Assembly (NCBI GenBank): GCA_028280415.1
Contig: JANQLV010000053.1
Span: 25,885-89,884 of the forward strand
Reading direction: 5' to 3'
Source of the DNA: Saprospiraceae bacterium
Lineage (GTDB): Bacteria > Bacteroidota > Bacteroidia > Chitinophagales > Saprospiraceae
Length of the DNA stretch: 64,000 nucleotides
The notes beneath the pieces are model-generated. The model was given only the letters and a program-made list of their open reading frames with translations, did no database searches and was not told the DNA's origin. The translations under genes were made by a program, and so were the position numbers. Of this stretch, positions 16,497 through 25,426 are shown piece after piece (within the stretch, counting starts at the first letter, position 1; every line of letters begins with the position of its first letter).

Positions 16497-18155
16497 TTAT
16501 TTTATTCTGAATACCATTGAATTAATCGAGCGAGGCTCTTTATCGCCAGGGCAATTACACATCACACGATCTATATAAATGATGTCTCCGGTCTTCAAAT
16601 CCTTCAGGACTTCTTTTGTCTTTTCCGTGAATGATGCCCCCTCATTAATTACCTCCACCGGATCTTTTTGCTTGGCAACATATGTTAAATTATATGAAAG
16701 TACTTCGCATTTTGCATCATAAACAAAATTATCCAGCTCGCTAGAGATAGTATTTGTTTTTAAAAATTCTTCTGCCGTCATTTTCCCACCGGATGAAGAA
16801 CTTATTCTGGCCACCGGATCGGGAATCCGCTTTACCCGGAATTTAATAAATTGTGGTTCATAATTTTTGGCCCTAACTTTAATTGTAGCTTCACCAAACT
16901 GAGTAGCTTTGACCAGGTAATGGCCATCACCTTTGTCCGTAAATTCCAGAGATTCACTTTCCAGTTTTACATTTTCGGAAGCTACTCCGGAAGCGGCAAC
17001 TGTAATCGGATTATCCACACCGATATAGAGCACATTCATTTTATCCGCAGCAATGCTTACGGTAGGGGTTCGGAAATCAGAGAAAGCATAAGTTCCGATT
17101 GCCAGCAGAAAAATTAGCCCCAGCAAATAGGCATTGATATTTTTTCCACTACTGTTTGTAAAAGTTTGTTGTTCAAAAAGACGGCGAATGCGTTTGCCTA
17201 ATGAACTCTCCTTTCCGTTAATTTTCATAGCTAATTGATTTTTATGATTCAAATAATACTTATGTACATGTACCAGGGCCGCTGCATAGGCTATTTTGTT
17301 TCCACTAACTTCAATGGCCTGATCATCACACAGATGTTCTCGAAGATGTTTCAGTTTTTTCGAAATTAGCCAAACAAAAGGGTGGTAAAAAAACAATATT
17401 TCCATCCAGGTTTGTATCAGGTTGATCAGAAAATCATTTTGGCGGATATGTGCCAATTCATGGAGAATAATAGCTTCTATCTCTTCCGGAGGAAATCCAT
17501 TGATCATTCCCAATGGCAGAAGGACAACTGGTTTAAAATGCCCGAAAGTCAAAGGACTGAGTATCTTTTCAGATTGCAGATAATGCACCTTCTTTTTAAT
17601 ACCAAGTTGTTTTTGTAAATGCTCGAATACCTTCAAATCTTTTTCTAAAAAAGGAAAAATGCCTTTTCGACTTAATTGTCTCATCCCCAGCCACTGGATC
17701 AAAAACCGAATTCCCAAAATCAATACTCCTGTTGCCCAAAGCAGTACCAGGGAATGGATCATCCTTTCACTGATCCAGAATGTTGAAGCTTTCTTTTGCG
17801 GAGTGGTTTCGACTTCGGGCGCAACCGGATTTTGCAAAGTATTATCCAATTGATCAGGCAGGTTCGATTGTAATAAAGCGGTGTTTATTACCTCGTCTTC
17901 AACCGGATTAATGACCGTAGCTTCACCAGATGGGTAATGTTTAAGAAATTCAGCAGTAAATGTCAATATCGAAGTCAAAAGAATTAAACTCATTGCAATC
18001 ACTCCCGAAAAGTGTTGTGCCGAGGTATTGTTTTTTCTGACCAAACGACCAAGTGCCAGCCAGATAAATCCAATCAAGGTAATTTGCCAAATCGAATGAA
18101 GTAAAGTCCAGCCAATGGCATTAAATAACCATTGGTATTCCGCGAGATATGACAT
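16497..18155 (-). CDS. BlaR1-type M56 membrane metallopeptidase with GldM C-terminal sensor module
   Basis: A 552-residue signal-transducing membrane protease of peptidase family M56. The N-terminal half has hydrophobic helices (about residues 12-36, 50-70, 132-156) and the zinc site HELAH (232-236) with EHLCDD (273-278) as the likely third-ligand region; another helix lies at 340-360. BlaR1/MecR1 proteins end in a penicillin-binding sensor, but here residues 365-552 match GldM domains 3 and 4 (VSIAADKMNVLYIGVDNPITV, FRVKRIPDPVAR, LKTGDIIYIDRVMCNCPGD, SINSMVFRIK). By analogy the protease would inactivate the BlaI-type repressor encoded 35 bases upstream once the periplasmic module senses its signal. 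What is sensed is unknown; a link to T9SS or the cell envelope is an inference from the domain only. Confidence 0.88.
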   Translation of the reverse strand: MSYLAEYQWLFNAIGWTLLHSIWQITLIGFIWLALGRLVRKNNTSAQHFSGVIAMSLILLTSILTFTAEFLKHYPSGEATVINPVEDEVINTALLQSNLPDQLDNTLQNPVAPEVETTPQKKASTFWISERMIHSLVLLWATGVLILGIRFLIQWLGMRQLSRKGIFPFLEKDLKVFEHLQKQLGIKKKVHYLQSEKILSPLTFGHFKPVVLLPLGMINGFPPEEIEAIILHELAHIRQNDFLINLIQTWMEILFFYHPFVWLISKKLKHLREHLCDDQAIEVSGNKIAYAAALVHVHKYYLNHKNQLAMKINGKESSLGKRIRRLFEQQTFTNSSGKNINAYLLGLIFLLAIGTYAFSDFRTPTVSIAADKMNVLYIGVDNPITVAASGVASENVKLESESLEFTDKGDGHYLVKATQFGEATIKVRAKNYEPQFIKFRVKRIPDPVARISSSSGGKMTAEEFLKTNTISSELDNFVYDAKCEVLSYNLTYVAKQKDPVEVINEGASFTEKTKEVLKDLKTGDIIYIDRVMCNCPGDKEPRSINSMVFRIK

Positions 18156-18190
18156 ACGTTTTTTTATTTCAGAAGTTGTTTAAATATGGT

Positions 18191-18574
18191 CTATTCCCTG
18201 TTTTCTGCTCTTTTTTTCTTCAAAAAAGCTTCTAATTCGTTTAATTCCTCCTCCGTTGTTTTTGCATTGCCAAGTGCATGCATCAACAACTCCGAAGTCG
18301 AGCCATTAAATACATTATCCAGCAATTTATTAAACATACCTTTTCGAACTGATTCGGGGCCAATTAAGGTTTTATACTCATGGGCTTTCCCTGCCGGAAT
18401 CTTTTCCAGCATTCCTTTTTCAGTCATTCTCTGAAATTGTTTAAGCGTAGTCGTATAACCAATTGCTCTTTTTTGGATCAGAATCTCATGGACGGCTCTG
18501 ATGGTAAGCGGTTGCCTGGTCCAAAGGATTTGCAGTATTTCAAGCTCTGATTCAGTTGGAATTATTTTTTTCAA
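18191..18574 (-). CDS. BlaI/MecI/CopY-family transcriptional repressor
   Basis: A winged-helix repressor of about 127 residues. The family pattern is clear: PTESELEILQILWTRQPLTIRAVHEIL, then the recognition region RAIGYTTTLKQFQRMTEKGMLEKIPAGKAHEY and a C-terminal dimerisation/cleavage helix region. I choose TTG at 18574-18572 (MKKIIPTESEL), where family members normally begin, over the upstream TTG at 18604. It is the first gene of an operon with the M56 peptidase and the GldM-module protein, the classical BlaI-BlaR1 arrangement. Two identical near-palindromes flank its promoter, consistent with autoregulation. No beta-lactamase gene is in the window, so the regulated trait is not necessarily resistance. 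Confidence 0.9.
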   Translation of the reverse strand: MKKIIPTESELEILQILWTRQPLTIRAVHEILIQKRAIGYTTTLKQFQRMTEKGMLEKIPAGKAHEYKTLIGPESVRKGMFNKLLDNVFNGSTSELLMHALGNAKTTEEELNELEAFLKKKRAENRE

Positions 18575-18606
18575 ATTACAAACATTATAGGATAACAAAT
18601 TCAATC

Positions 18607-18622
18607 TACGTCAATTGTCGTA
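18607..18622 (-). promoter_or_regulatory. putative BlaI operator 1
   Basis: TACGTCAATTGTCGTA is a palindrome except for one central-flank pair, and an identical 20-base copy of the surrounding sequence lies 55 bases away. It sits immediately downstream of the -7 element, where the transcription start of the blaI operon is expected. Confidence 0.6.
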
Positions 18623-18624
18623 AT

Positions 18625-18632
18625 CAAAGCTA
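18625..18632 (-). promoter_or_regulatory. -7 element TAGCTTTG of the blaI operon
   Basis: On the minus strand these bases read TAGCTTTG, an exact TAnnTTTG match, about 50 bases upstream of the chosen blaI start and placed between the two putative operators. A TTTG lies 14 bases further upstream, closer than the usual -33 spacing. Confidence 0.5.
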
Positions 18633-18661
18633 AAACATTTTTTCAACAAACGCAAGTAATC

Positions 18662-18677
18662 TACGTCAATTGTCGTA
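18662..18677 (-). promoter_or_regulatory. putative BlaI operator 2, inside the end of the upstream gene
   Basis: An exact copy of operator 1, with 20 identical bases counting the flank. It overlaps the last codons and stop codon of the membrane protein gene that ends at 18666, so coding sequence and operator share the same bases. Confidence 0.6.
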
Positions 18678-19592
18678 TTTTTTAATGAAAATCTTGTCTA
18701 ATCCAACCATGAGGAAGAATCCAAGGCCGGTGGTAACCAGTACAAAAAGTACGACCAGCCAGCCATCGCGCCCCATTGAGGAAGGCTGCACGAAACCATC
18801 AAAGACCAATTGATAAGCATACAGTGCTACCGGCATGCTTAGTCCAAAGGATAAACCATGACGGAAGAAGAAGTCCTGCCATACCCTTCGGAAATCCCGA
18901 TCGTGCCGATCCCAGCGGATGATACAAGCAATAAGAATTACCCCGCCAAGTGCTAAAGCAATAAAGGGGCTATCTCCCTCGATCACTCCGATTGCCCGTT
19001 CCAGGCCGTGCAAGAGACCAGTGAACACAGCAAGATATCCGGCATGAGTTCGATCCAGCCGATCGTAAATTATCAACCAGGCAAAAAGTCCAAAAAAGAA
19101 AACAAATTGAATCCAGTGGCTCAATTGTTCATCTATCCAGTAGACCTGCTCATACAAAGCTCCGGAAGTAATTCCAAGCTCTGTACGGGAATAAATCTCA
19201 ATCGTATTGGCAAAATGAATACCTATCCCATAGATATACATGGCAAGTAAAAAGAAAGCAAAAGACTTCTGACGTTTGACTTTTTCACCCAGAATCTCGT
19301 TGGACTGCGGCCCGAAAACAATGACAATAATACGATAGAGTGCATACCAAAGTATTGGTGCATAGACGAGTTGCTCAAACCAGTGGTTTGTTGTTACACC
19401 GTGAATCATAGTGTGGCATAACCAATCATAGCCGAGAATGTTTCCAAAAAATCCGCAGACAATAACCTTGTAATGATAGGCAAAGCAAACATATACCAAA
19501 TACCAGATCAAAGCTTTGCTTTCACTTGCTGGAATTTTATTATCAGAAACGAATCGAATCTCCGAAAGATCAGGTTGACTCATAATGCGCAA
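18666..19592 (-). CDS. polytopic membrane protein with conserved-looking His/Glu residues, unknown function
   Basis: I do not recognise this 308-residue protein. It has roughly eight hydrophobic segments. Charged or histidine residues sit next to or inside membrane segments: YGIGIHFANTIEIYSR, YWIDEQLSHWIQF and LLHGLERAIGVIEGDSPF, a spacing of His and Glu that recalls membrane-embedded metal hydrolases such as the ceramidase-like superfamily, but I cannot assign it. The start may be the first Met or Met4 (MSQPDLSEIRF). It is transcribed towards the blaI operon with 90 bases between its stop and the blaI start, and its last codons contain operator 2. Function is open. Confidence 0.7.
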   Translation of the reverse strand: MRIMSQPDLSEIRFVSDNKIPASESKALIWYLVYVCFAYHYKVIVCGFFGNILGYDWLCHTMIHGVTTNHWFEQLVYAPILWYALYRIIVIVFGPQSNEILGEKVKRQKSFAFFLLAMYIYGIGIHFANTIEIYSRTELGITSGALYEQVYWIDEQLSHWIQFVFFFGLFAWLIIYDRLDRTHAGYLAVFTGLLHGLERAIGVIEGDSPFIALALGGVILIACIIRWDRHDRDFRRVWQDFFFRHGLSFGLSMPVALYAYQLVFDGFVQPSSMGRDGWLVVLFVLVTTGLGFFLMVGLDKIFIKKYDN

Positions 19593-19815
19593 TTGGCCGC
19601 TAAGGTAAGGAAAAGTTTGCAGTCTTTATTTAACCCAGCAAGTTCCTTTTTGTTTAATATGGCTAGCAAAACTTATCCAAACAGATCCCGGCAGCCTTGC
19701 ATGTAATCATCGATCAAAGCAGATTATTCTCTTAGGGAAAACGCGCTGCTTTGAGTATTACTATCCATTGTTAATGACATGCTTTTTGATTGATTGGTAA
19801 GTCTCTGAATGGCCC

Positions 19816-20826
19816 TTAATAATCCAGGGCTTCCATACTCCGCTTCATTAAAAAAGCCAGATAGGCTTCGTCACGATTGAGAATACCAAGGCGATTATTG
19901 GTCATGTGGATGTAATCTGCCCAGATGTTCCATAGTTTGATTTGTTCCGGGTTAAGGTTTTTTGCTCTAATATCAGATAAAATATAAGCCTCCTTTCTTT
20001 GCGGGATTTGCCCCTGATCCGATAATTCGTATAAAAGAAGACTTAACCTGCGATTCTCTTTAATCCAGTGGTTGTAAATTTCGGATTCAAAAGCTTCTCC
20101 CGATTTCAGGCCGGTTATCATCTGCTGATGAAATTCAATAAGTGCTTCCTTTTGTTCTTCAAAAGCATCTTCGAATACATTAATAAACTCGTTCATCTTT
20201 TCCAGAAGATAATCCTTTTGCCTTAATGTCTCCGGCAATTCAATGGTATGAGGCAACCAGTTTTCAAAAATCATCTCCAAAAAAGAAATGGCTAACTTAC
20301 TATCCAGGCCAATGCTATGTAAAAACCCTAAATGCAAGCGGATAGCATCTCCCAGTTTTTCGGAATAATCCTCCTGATGATTTCGCATTTTCAATTGATG
20401 CAAAACAGTATTGGAAGACAAATGAAATTGCTCTTCAGCTAAAGACATGCCCTTTATTCCTCCATACCGTTCAATTTCAGGATCATAGCTTTCAAAACGA
20501 ATACTATTATTAGGATACCAATAATATACCCGGGGAAAGTCTTCAGGATAATCCGGCTCTACTCTTTCCGAAGGGTTCGTTTGCATATACGCTTCGAAGT
20601 ATTCCAAGAGATTCGGCTTTAGTACTTCATTAAGTTCGTCTGTTTTTCCCCGAAACCGCAAACGAATATGAGGTCCTTTTTCCCAGTATCTTACAAAAAA
20701 ATAGGATTGGGCAATACCCGTTTTAAGAACGGTTTGGATATACGGATCAACGACTTTGGTCAGGAAGGACTCCCAGGGTTCATTATAAAACAGATGTACA
20801 GAAAGCCAGGAATCATTTGCGGGCAT
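19816..20826 (-). CDS. orphan thiopeptide-type bacteriocin biosynthesis protein (LanB C-terminal domain)
   Basis: A 336-residue protein made up of the SpaB/LanB C-terminal domain family, the glutamate-elimination half of split or full lanthipeptide dehydratases and a component of thiopeptide pathways. Visible family features are WLSVHLFY near the N-terminus, FFVRYWEKGPHIRLRFRG, YDPEIERYGG, LSSNTVL and the C-terminal HMTNNRLGI followed by EAYLAFL. No glutamylation domain (LanB N-terminal), cyclase, YcaO, transporter or precursor peptide gene is found next to it; the neighbours are dnaK and a membrane protein. It could partner with a distant locus or have been recruited for another tRNA- or amino-acyl-dependent reaction. 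Family call is good; pathway unknown. Confidence 0.82.
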   Translation of the reverse strand: MPANDSWLSVHLFYNEPWESFLTKVVDPYIQTVLKTGIAQSYFFVRYWEKGPHIRLRFRGKTDELNEVLKPNLLEYFEAYMQTNPSERVEPDYPEDFPRVYYWYPNNSIRFESYDPEIERYGGIKGMSLAEEQFHLSSNTVLHQLKMRNHQEDYSEKLGDAIRLHLGFLHSIGLDSKLAISFLEMIFENWLPHTIELPETLRQKDYLLEKMNEFINVFEDAFEEQKEALIEFHQQMITGLKSGEAFESEIYNHWIKENRRLSLLLYELSDQGQIPQRKEAYILSDIRAKNLNPEQIKLWNIWADYIHMTNNRLGILNRDEAYLAFLMKRSMEALDY

Positions 20827-20920
20827 TGTTTTTCGTTTGATTTACTACAAATATACCGATTCCAGGTTTGTTTGAAGATAATTCCAGCATTTATTGCATG
20901 GGCTTAGTCCCAATAACACA

Positions 20921-20952
20921 AAAAGGCTATCCGTTGAAAACGGACAGCCTTT
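20921..20952 (-). terminator. rho-independent terminator of dnaK
   Basis: AAAGGCT-TCCG and CGGA-AGCCTTT form a stem with a short loop about 25 bases after the dnaK stop. Read on the minus strand the stem is followed by TTTTTGTG, as expected for intrinsic termination. Confidence 0.75.
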
Positions 20953-20977
20953 CAGTAGCTTTAAAATCGGTTAGGAT

Positions 20978-22894
20978 TTATTTTTTATCATCTACTTCTT
21001 CGAACTCTACATCGGTAACGTCTTCGGTATTACCCGTATTACCTGCTGCATCATCGCCTGTAGCCGAAGCATTAGGATCTGCCTGCGCTCCCTGAGTAGC
21101 CTGATACATATCCTGGCTAGCTGCCTGCCAGGCATCATTCATTTTTTGAACTGCTGCATCAATTGCATCCAAATCCTGAGATTTGTGTGCTTCTTTCAAT
21201 TCAGTCAAAGCCGACTCGATGGTCGTTTTCTTATCTTCCGGAATTTTATCTCCATATTCCTTCATCTGTTTTTCCGTTTGGAAAATCAGGGAATCTGCCG
21301 TATTGATTTTATCTGCTTTTTCGCGAGATTTTTTATCTGCTTCGGCATTAGCTTCCGCATCTGCTTTCATACGCTCGATCTCTTCTTTTGATAATCCGGT
21401 AGAAGCTTCGATTCGAATATTCTGCTCTTTCCCGGTTCCTTTATCTTTGGCAGATACATTAAGAATACCATTAGCATCCATATCGAAAGTTACTTCAATC
21501 TGAGGAAGCCCTCTTGGTGCAGGTGGAATTCCATCGAGAATAAACCGACCGACCGGACGGTTATCTTTTGCCATCGGACGCTCTCCCTGCAGAATATGGA
21601 TTTCTACTGAAGGTTGATTATCAGCGGCTGTCGAGTACACTTTTGATTTCTTGGTTGGAATAGTAGAGTTGGATTCAATTACTACATCATAAACACCACC
21701 CATTGTTTCAATACCCATTGATAGCGGCGTCACATCAAGTAAAAGCACATCTTTTACATCACCACTCAATACACCTCCCTGGATAGATGCACCAACTGCC
21801 ACTACTTCATCAGGATTCACTCCTTTATTGGGTTTTTTACCAAAGAAATCTTCAACAGCTTGTTGAATTCGAGGAATACGAGTAGAACCTCCAACCAGAA
21901 TTACCTCATCTATATCATTTTTTGACAAACCTGCATCCTTCAATGCCAGTTCACAAGGTTTAAGTGTACGATTTACCAAATCGTCCGCTAGCTGCTCGAA
22001 TTTTGCTCTGGTCAATTTCAATACCAAGTGCTTAGGAACACCATCAACTGCTGTGATATAAGGTAGATTTATTTCTGTTTCTGCAGATGCAGAAAGTTCG
22101 ATTTTAGCTTTTTCCGCAGCATCTTTCAATCTTTGCAAAGCCATAGGATCTTTACGCAAATCCATATTTTCCTGTGCCTTGAAAGTATCCGCGAGGTGAT
22201 CGATGATTACGCGATCAAAATCATCTCCTCCCAAATGCGTATCTCCATTAGTTGATTTCACTTCAAAAACCCCTTCTCCAAGCTCAAGAATAGAAATATC
22301 GAAAGTACCTCCACCGAGGTCATAAACTGCAATAGTCATGTCCTTGTTTCGCTTGTCCAGACCATAAGAAAGCGCTGCTGCGGTAGGCTCATTGATAATT
22401 CTTTTGATCGTAAGCCCGGCAATTTCACCAGCTTCTTTGGTGGCTTGACGCTGAGAATCATTGAAATAAGCAGGTACGGTTACTACAGCTTCCGTCACCT
22501 CTTGTCCCAAAAAGTCTTCAGCAGTCTTTTTCATTTTCTGCAAAATCATCGCAGAAATCTCCTGAGGAGTATATAGTCTACCATCAATATCTACACGAAC
22601 GGTATCGTTATCTCCTTTCACGGTCGAATACGTAGTACGCTCTGCTTCCTCTGCTACTTCAGAATAACGCGCTCCCATAAATCTCTTGATAGAAGAAATG
22701 GTTTTCTTTGGATTTGTGATTGCTTGTCTTTTGGCAGGATCACCGATTTTTCGTTCACCATTGTCCAGAAATGCAACAACTGAAGGTGTTGTTCTTCGCC
22801 CTTCTTCATTTGGGATAACCACCGGCTCATTACCTTCCATTACTGCTACACAGGAATTGGTCGTACCTAAATCGATTCCAATTATTTTACCCAT
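20978..22894 (-). CDS. dnaK: molecular chaperone DnaK (Hsp70)
   Basis: ATP-dependent cytosolic chaperone. The 638-residue protein begins [20 protein letters not shown] and has all Hsp70 signatures: [43 protein letters not shown] in the nucleotide-binding domain (about 1-385), the linker [10 protein letters not shown], the substrate-binding domain and the C-terminal lid ending in [11 protein letters not shown]. It is monocistronic here: no grpE or dnaJ is adjacent, which is common in Bacteroidota. A terminator follows; the upstream leader holds a cluster of TGNCAG motifs that may mediate heat-shock control. Confidence 0.98.
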   Translation of the reverse strand: MGKIIGIDLGTTNSCVAVMEGNEPVVIPNEEGRRTTPSVVAFLDNGERKIGDPAKRQAITNPKKTISSIKRFMGARYSEVAEEAERTTYSTVKGDNDTVRVDIDGRLYTPQEISAMILQKMKKTAEDFLGQEVTEAVVTVPAYFNDSQRQATKEAGEIAGLTIKRIINEPTAAALSYGLDKRNKDMTIAVYDLGGGTFDISILELGEGVFEVKSTNGDTHLGGDDFDRVIIDHLADTFKAQENMDLRKDPMALQRLKDAAEKAKIELSASAETEINLPYITAVDGVPKHLVLKLTRAKFEQLADDLVNRTLKPCELALKDAGLSKNDIDEVILVGGSTRIPRIQQAVEDFFGKKPNKGVNPDEVVAVGASIQGGVLSGDVKDVLLLDVTPLSMGIETMGGVYDVVIESNSTIPTKKSKVYSTAADNQPSVEIHILQGERPMAKDNRPVGRFILDGIPPAPRGLPQIEVTFDMDANGILNVSAKDKGTGKEQNIRIEASTGLSKEEIERMKADAEANAEADKKSREKADKINTADSLIFQTEKQMKEYGDKIPEDKKTTIESALTELKEAHKSQDLDAIDAAVQKMNDAWQAASQDMYQATQGAQADPNASATGDDAAGNTGNTEDVTDVEFEEVDDKK

Positions 22895-23269
22895 TGTATA
22901 AAAGTTTTAAATTTTAAATTCATGATTCGATAAAGGCAGATCAATACATATGCCATTACCAAAAACTGCCTTTTTGTTCGTTTTTTTTGAAAGAAATGTC
23001 AGATTGCCCTGCCAGGAGCGTGACAGAATGGCATTTAAAAAGAATAAGAGGAGTCATCCCGAATTTGAGTACCACTATTTTATAGAATACCAAAAGCTTT
23101 TATTTCCACGAAAAAATAGGTAGCAGGCTTTTGGCATTTGGTGATCCGGAATATCTAAAACCCAATACCCGCTTTACGAAGCAATAAATAGTAATACAAT
23201 ATTCATTTTCGCAGTGGATATAAGCCAAAATCAGAGATGATTCCTGGTACCTGTTTTATGTTGTTTTTA
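22895..23269. other. dnaK upstream region
   Basis: A 375-base noncoding stretch. It holds the TGNCAG cluster described separately and an imperfect hairpin AAAGGCAG / CTGCCTTT (22932-22973, 26-base loop) in what would be the dnaK leader. No CIRCE element (TTAGCACTC type) and no TAnnTTTG box for dnaK was seen. Confidence 0.55.
22997..23033 (-). promoter_or_regulatory. candidate heat-shock control region upstream of dnaK
   Basis: Three TGNCAG motifs (TGTCAG at 22997, TGCCAG at 23010, TGACAG at 23021) plus a TGGCA at 23029 lie within 37 bases, about 100-140 bases upstream of dnaK. TGACAGAATGGCA looks like a paired site. The assignment is by position only. Confidence 0.3.
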
Positions 23270-24280
23270 TTAGTTAAAACCCAGGTCACTCGTATAGATA
23301 CCATTCGCCAGGGAATCTCTTCCTTCGGAGTTAAGCGTAAATCCGGCATGAATAAGTCGATAACGGCTTGAGAAAACCCCAAAGCCTTCGGATAAATTGG
23401 TATAGGTTGGGATGACCTGTGAAGCGGTGATTCCAGTATTGGCAGAACCGATATTAATAAAGTCAAAAAGCTCTTGTCCTCCTGCATCAATAACAAAGTC
23501 GAAAGAAGATAAAATACGACTAAAACCTTGATTATCATCCAATTCGGCACCAATAAAACGATAAAACTCTTCGCCATCAAATTGAAAAGAAAAAGCACTT
23601 GGGCTTCCAGTATCCGCATCGAGATTTCGTGCAATATCCCATATAAGTGTTTTTTCTAAAAACTCAGAAGGGTTTTCAGGGTTTTGTTCCAGATAATGGA
23701 TAAATATTTTAACATCATAAAAAGCAGCGCCAGCCTTTTTTCTCCATCCCATAGTAAATTGACGATAGCGAATCGAAATATCGCCAGCGGAAGAAGGGTT
23801 CGTTACACTAAACTCTTCGACCAGGATAGTAGAAGCGGTAACTTCCGGTTGATCATCTCCCCGGTTGATTCGCAGGATATATTCTGCTCCTTCCACCAGT
23901 TCTTCTCCGTCTGGTAAAATAAGCTTGTATACAGTATTAGGCTCCTGGGCAAAGATTCCTTCTTCTCGCTCAAAGCCTTCATCTACCGCACTTACAGGAC
24001 TTAGGGAATAAATATCATCCGTCCCCGCACGTTGAAGCTTTACATCGAGATTTGTATAATAAAGAGAGTCCGGGTTTTGCGCAATTTCCAAAGCATTATT
24101 ATCATCCTGACTACCTAAAAAAGCTCTTTGGATTTTCACATAATGAACATCATCATTACTGGAAATAAGTCCGTATACGATAGGAATATCTTTGAATTCA
24201 GCGGTTAAATCAATATCATTATCACAGGCACTAATCACAAAAAGGGATACTAACAAAAAGAAAATCCAGTTTTTTTTCAT
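23270..24280 (-). CDS. DUF4249-like outer membrane lipoprotein
   Basis: A 336-residue secreted lipoprotein: type II signal peptide MKKNWIFFLLVSLFVISAC with Cys19 as the lipidation site, followed by an acidic DND that fits surface export in Bacteroidota. The mature chain is beta-rich (IPIVYGLISSNDDVHYVKIQRAFLG; VYKLILPDGEELVEGAEYILRIN), similar to the DUF4249 family of TonB-receptor-associated lipoproteins, although I cannot confirm this. No TonB-dependent receptor lies next to it. It is divergent from panB and upstream of dnaK with 375 bases between, so it probably forms its own unit. Function unknown. Confidence 0.7.
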   Translation of the reverse strand: MKKNWIFFLLVSLFVISACDNDIDLTAEFKDIPIVYGLISSNDDVHYVKIQRAFLGSQDDNNALEIAQNPDSLYYTNLDVKLQRAGTDDIYSLSPVSAVDEGFEREEGIFAQEPNTVYKLILPDGEELVEGAEYILRINRGDDQPEVTASTILVEEFSVTNPSSAGDISIRYRQFTMGWRKKAGAAFYDVKIFIHYLEQNPENPSEFLEKTLIWDIARNLDADTGSPSAFSFQFDGEEFYRFIGAELDDNQGFSRILSSFDFVIDAGGQELFDFINIGSANTGITASQVIPTYTNLSEGFGVFSSRYRLIHAGFTLNSEGRDSLANGIYTSDLGFN

Positions 24281-24601
24281 ACAACTATTTTTCGAAGAAG
24301 CTGGTATTGACTACCTCTAATTACACATAATAAGCAATGCTGCGTTTAGAAGCTGTCAGGTTGAAAAATCTACCTGAAACAATTTACAAAACTACATTTG
24401 CCACAAAGGTAAGGCTTTTATCGAATAAATATGAACCTCAATAAGGCTCATTGACGCATTAATGACCTTATTTGAAATATGGATGCTGAAGTACAAATGG
24501 CAAAGTCTGTTATCAATATTCAAAAAATTATTTCTTTAAGATTACTTATTTGTTAATTTGTGCGAGTTTTTAAAATTTGGCACTGCCATTAAATCAATCA
24601 G
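24281..24601. other. divergent intergenic region upstream of panB
   Basis: 321 AT-rich bases between divergent genes. Nothing definite was seen beyond the expectation of two promoters. Confidence 0.5.
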
Positions 24602-25417
24602 ATGTCTGTAAATAAAGAAATCAAAAGGATTACCGTACACATTTTGCAAGCTATGAAAAAGCGGGGAGAGAAGATATCCATGCTCACGGCTTATGATTAT
24701 TCTATGGCCAGGATTCTGGATGAAGCAGGAACGGATGTATTACTTGTAGGAGATTCGGCTTCGAATGTGATGGCCGGACATGAGACCACTCTGCCAATTA
24801 CGTTGAATGAAATGATATATCATGCCTCTTCGGTGGTAAGAGCCGTCAAAAGAGCATTAGTCGTAGTTGACTTACCCTTTGGATCCTATCAGGGAAATTC
24901 CAGAATCGCTCTGGAGTCGACTATCCGTATTATGAAAGAAGCAGGGGCACATGCTGTTAAACTGGAAGGAGGTGTCGAGATTGAAGATTCTATCAAGCGA
25001 ATATTATCCGCCGGAGTCCCCGTTATGGGACACCTCGGACTTACCCCCCAATCCATTTACAAATTCGGAACTTATACCGTTAGAGCTAAAGAAGAAGCCG
25101 AAGCTACGAAACTGAAAACAGATGCCTTGGCGCTACAGGAAATGGGATGTTTTGCTATCGTATTGGAAAAAATTCCGGCAAAGCTGGCCAAGGAAGTTTC
25201 TGAAAGCCTTTATATCCCTACAATCGGCATTGGTGGCGGGCCCCATACGGACGGACAAGTGCTGGTCACCCACGATATGCTCGGTATTACCAAAGATTTC
25301 CAGCCTCGTTTTTTGAGAAGATATCTCGAACTGTTTGACACAATAAAAGATGCTACAAAACAGTATATTAATGATGTAAAGACTGGTGATTTCCCAAATG
25401 AAACGGAGCAATATTAA
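24602..25417 (+). CDS. panB: 3-methyl-2-oxobutanoate hydroxymethyltransferase (PanB)
   Basis: First committed enzyme of pantothenate synthesis: adds a hydroxymethyl group from methylene-tetrahydrofolate to 2-oxoisovalerate. The 271-residue TIM-barrel protein shows the family signatures [38 protein letters not shown] (metal-binding Asp), [30 protein letters not shown] and [24 protein letters not shown], all in order. Other pan genes are not in the window. mltG follows on the same strand after 105 bases that contain a GC-rich imperfect hairpin. Confidence 0.97.
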   Translation: MSVNKEIKRITVHILQAMKKRGEKISMLTAYDYSMARILDEAGTDVLLVGDSASNVMAGHETTLPITLNEMIYHASSVVRAVKRALVVVDLPFGSYQGNSRIALESTIRIMKEAGAHAVKLEGGVEIEDSIKRILSAGVPVMGHLGLTPQSIYKFGTYTVRAKEEAEATKLKTDALALQEMGCFAIVLEKIPAKLAKEVSESLYIPTIGIGGGPHTDGQVLVTHDMLGITKDFQPRFLRRYLELFDTIKDATKQYINDVKTGDFPNETEQY

Positions 25418-25426
25418 TCGCTTCTT

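Noticed and set aside
15745..18155. Beta-lactam resistance operon (BlaI-BlaR1)
   Set aside because: The sensor domain is not a penicillin-binding domain and no beta-lactamase or PBP2a-like gene is adjacent.
19716..19753. CAAAGCAG / CTGCTTTG inverted repeat after the LanB-like gene
   Set aside because: The arms are short with a 23-base loop and there is no T-run; chance pairing is likely.
23047..23064. GAGTCATCCCGAAT similar to the hairpin arm at 40529-40567 as a dispersed repeat
   Set aside because: Only about 14 bases match with one difference; two copies are too little to call a repeat family.
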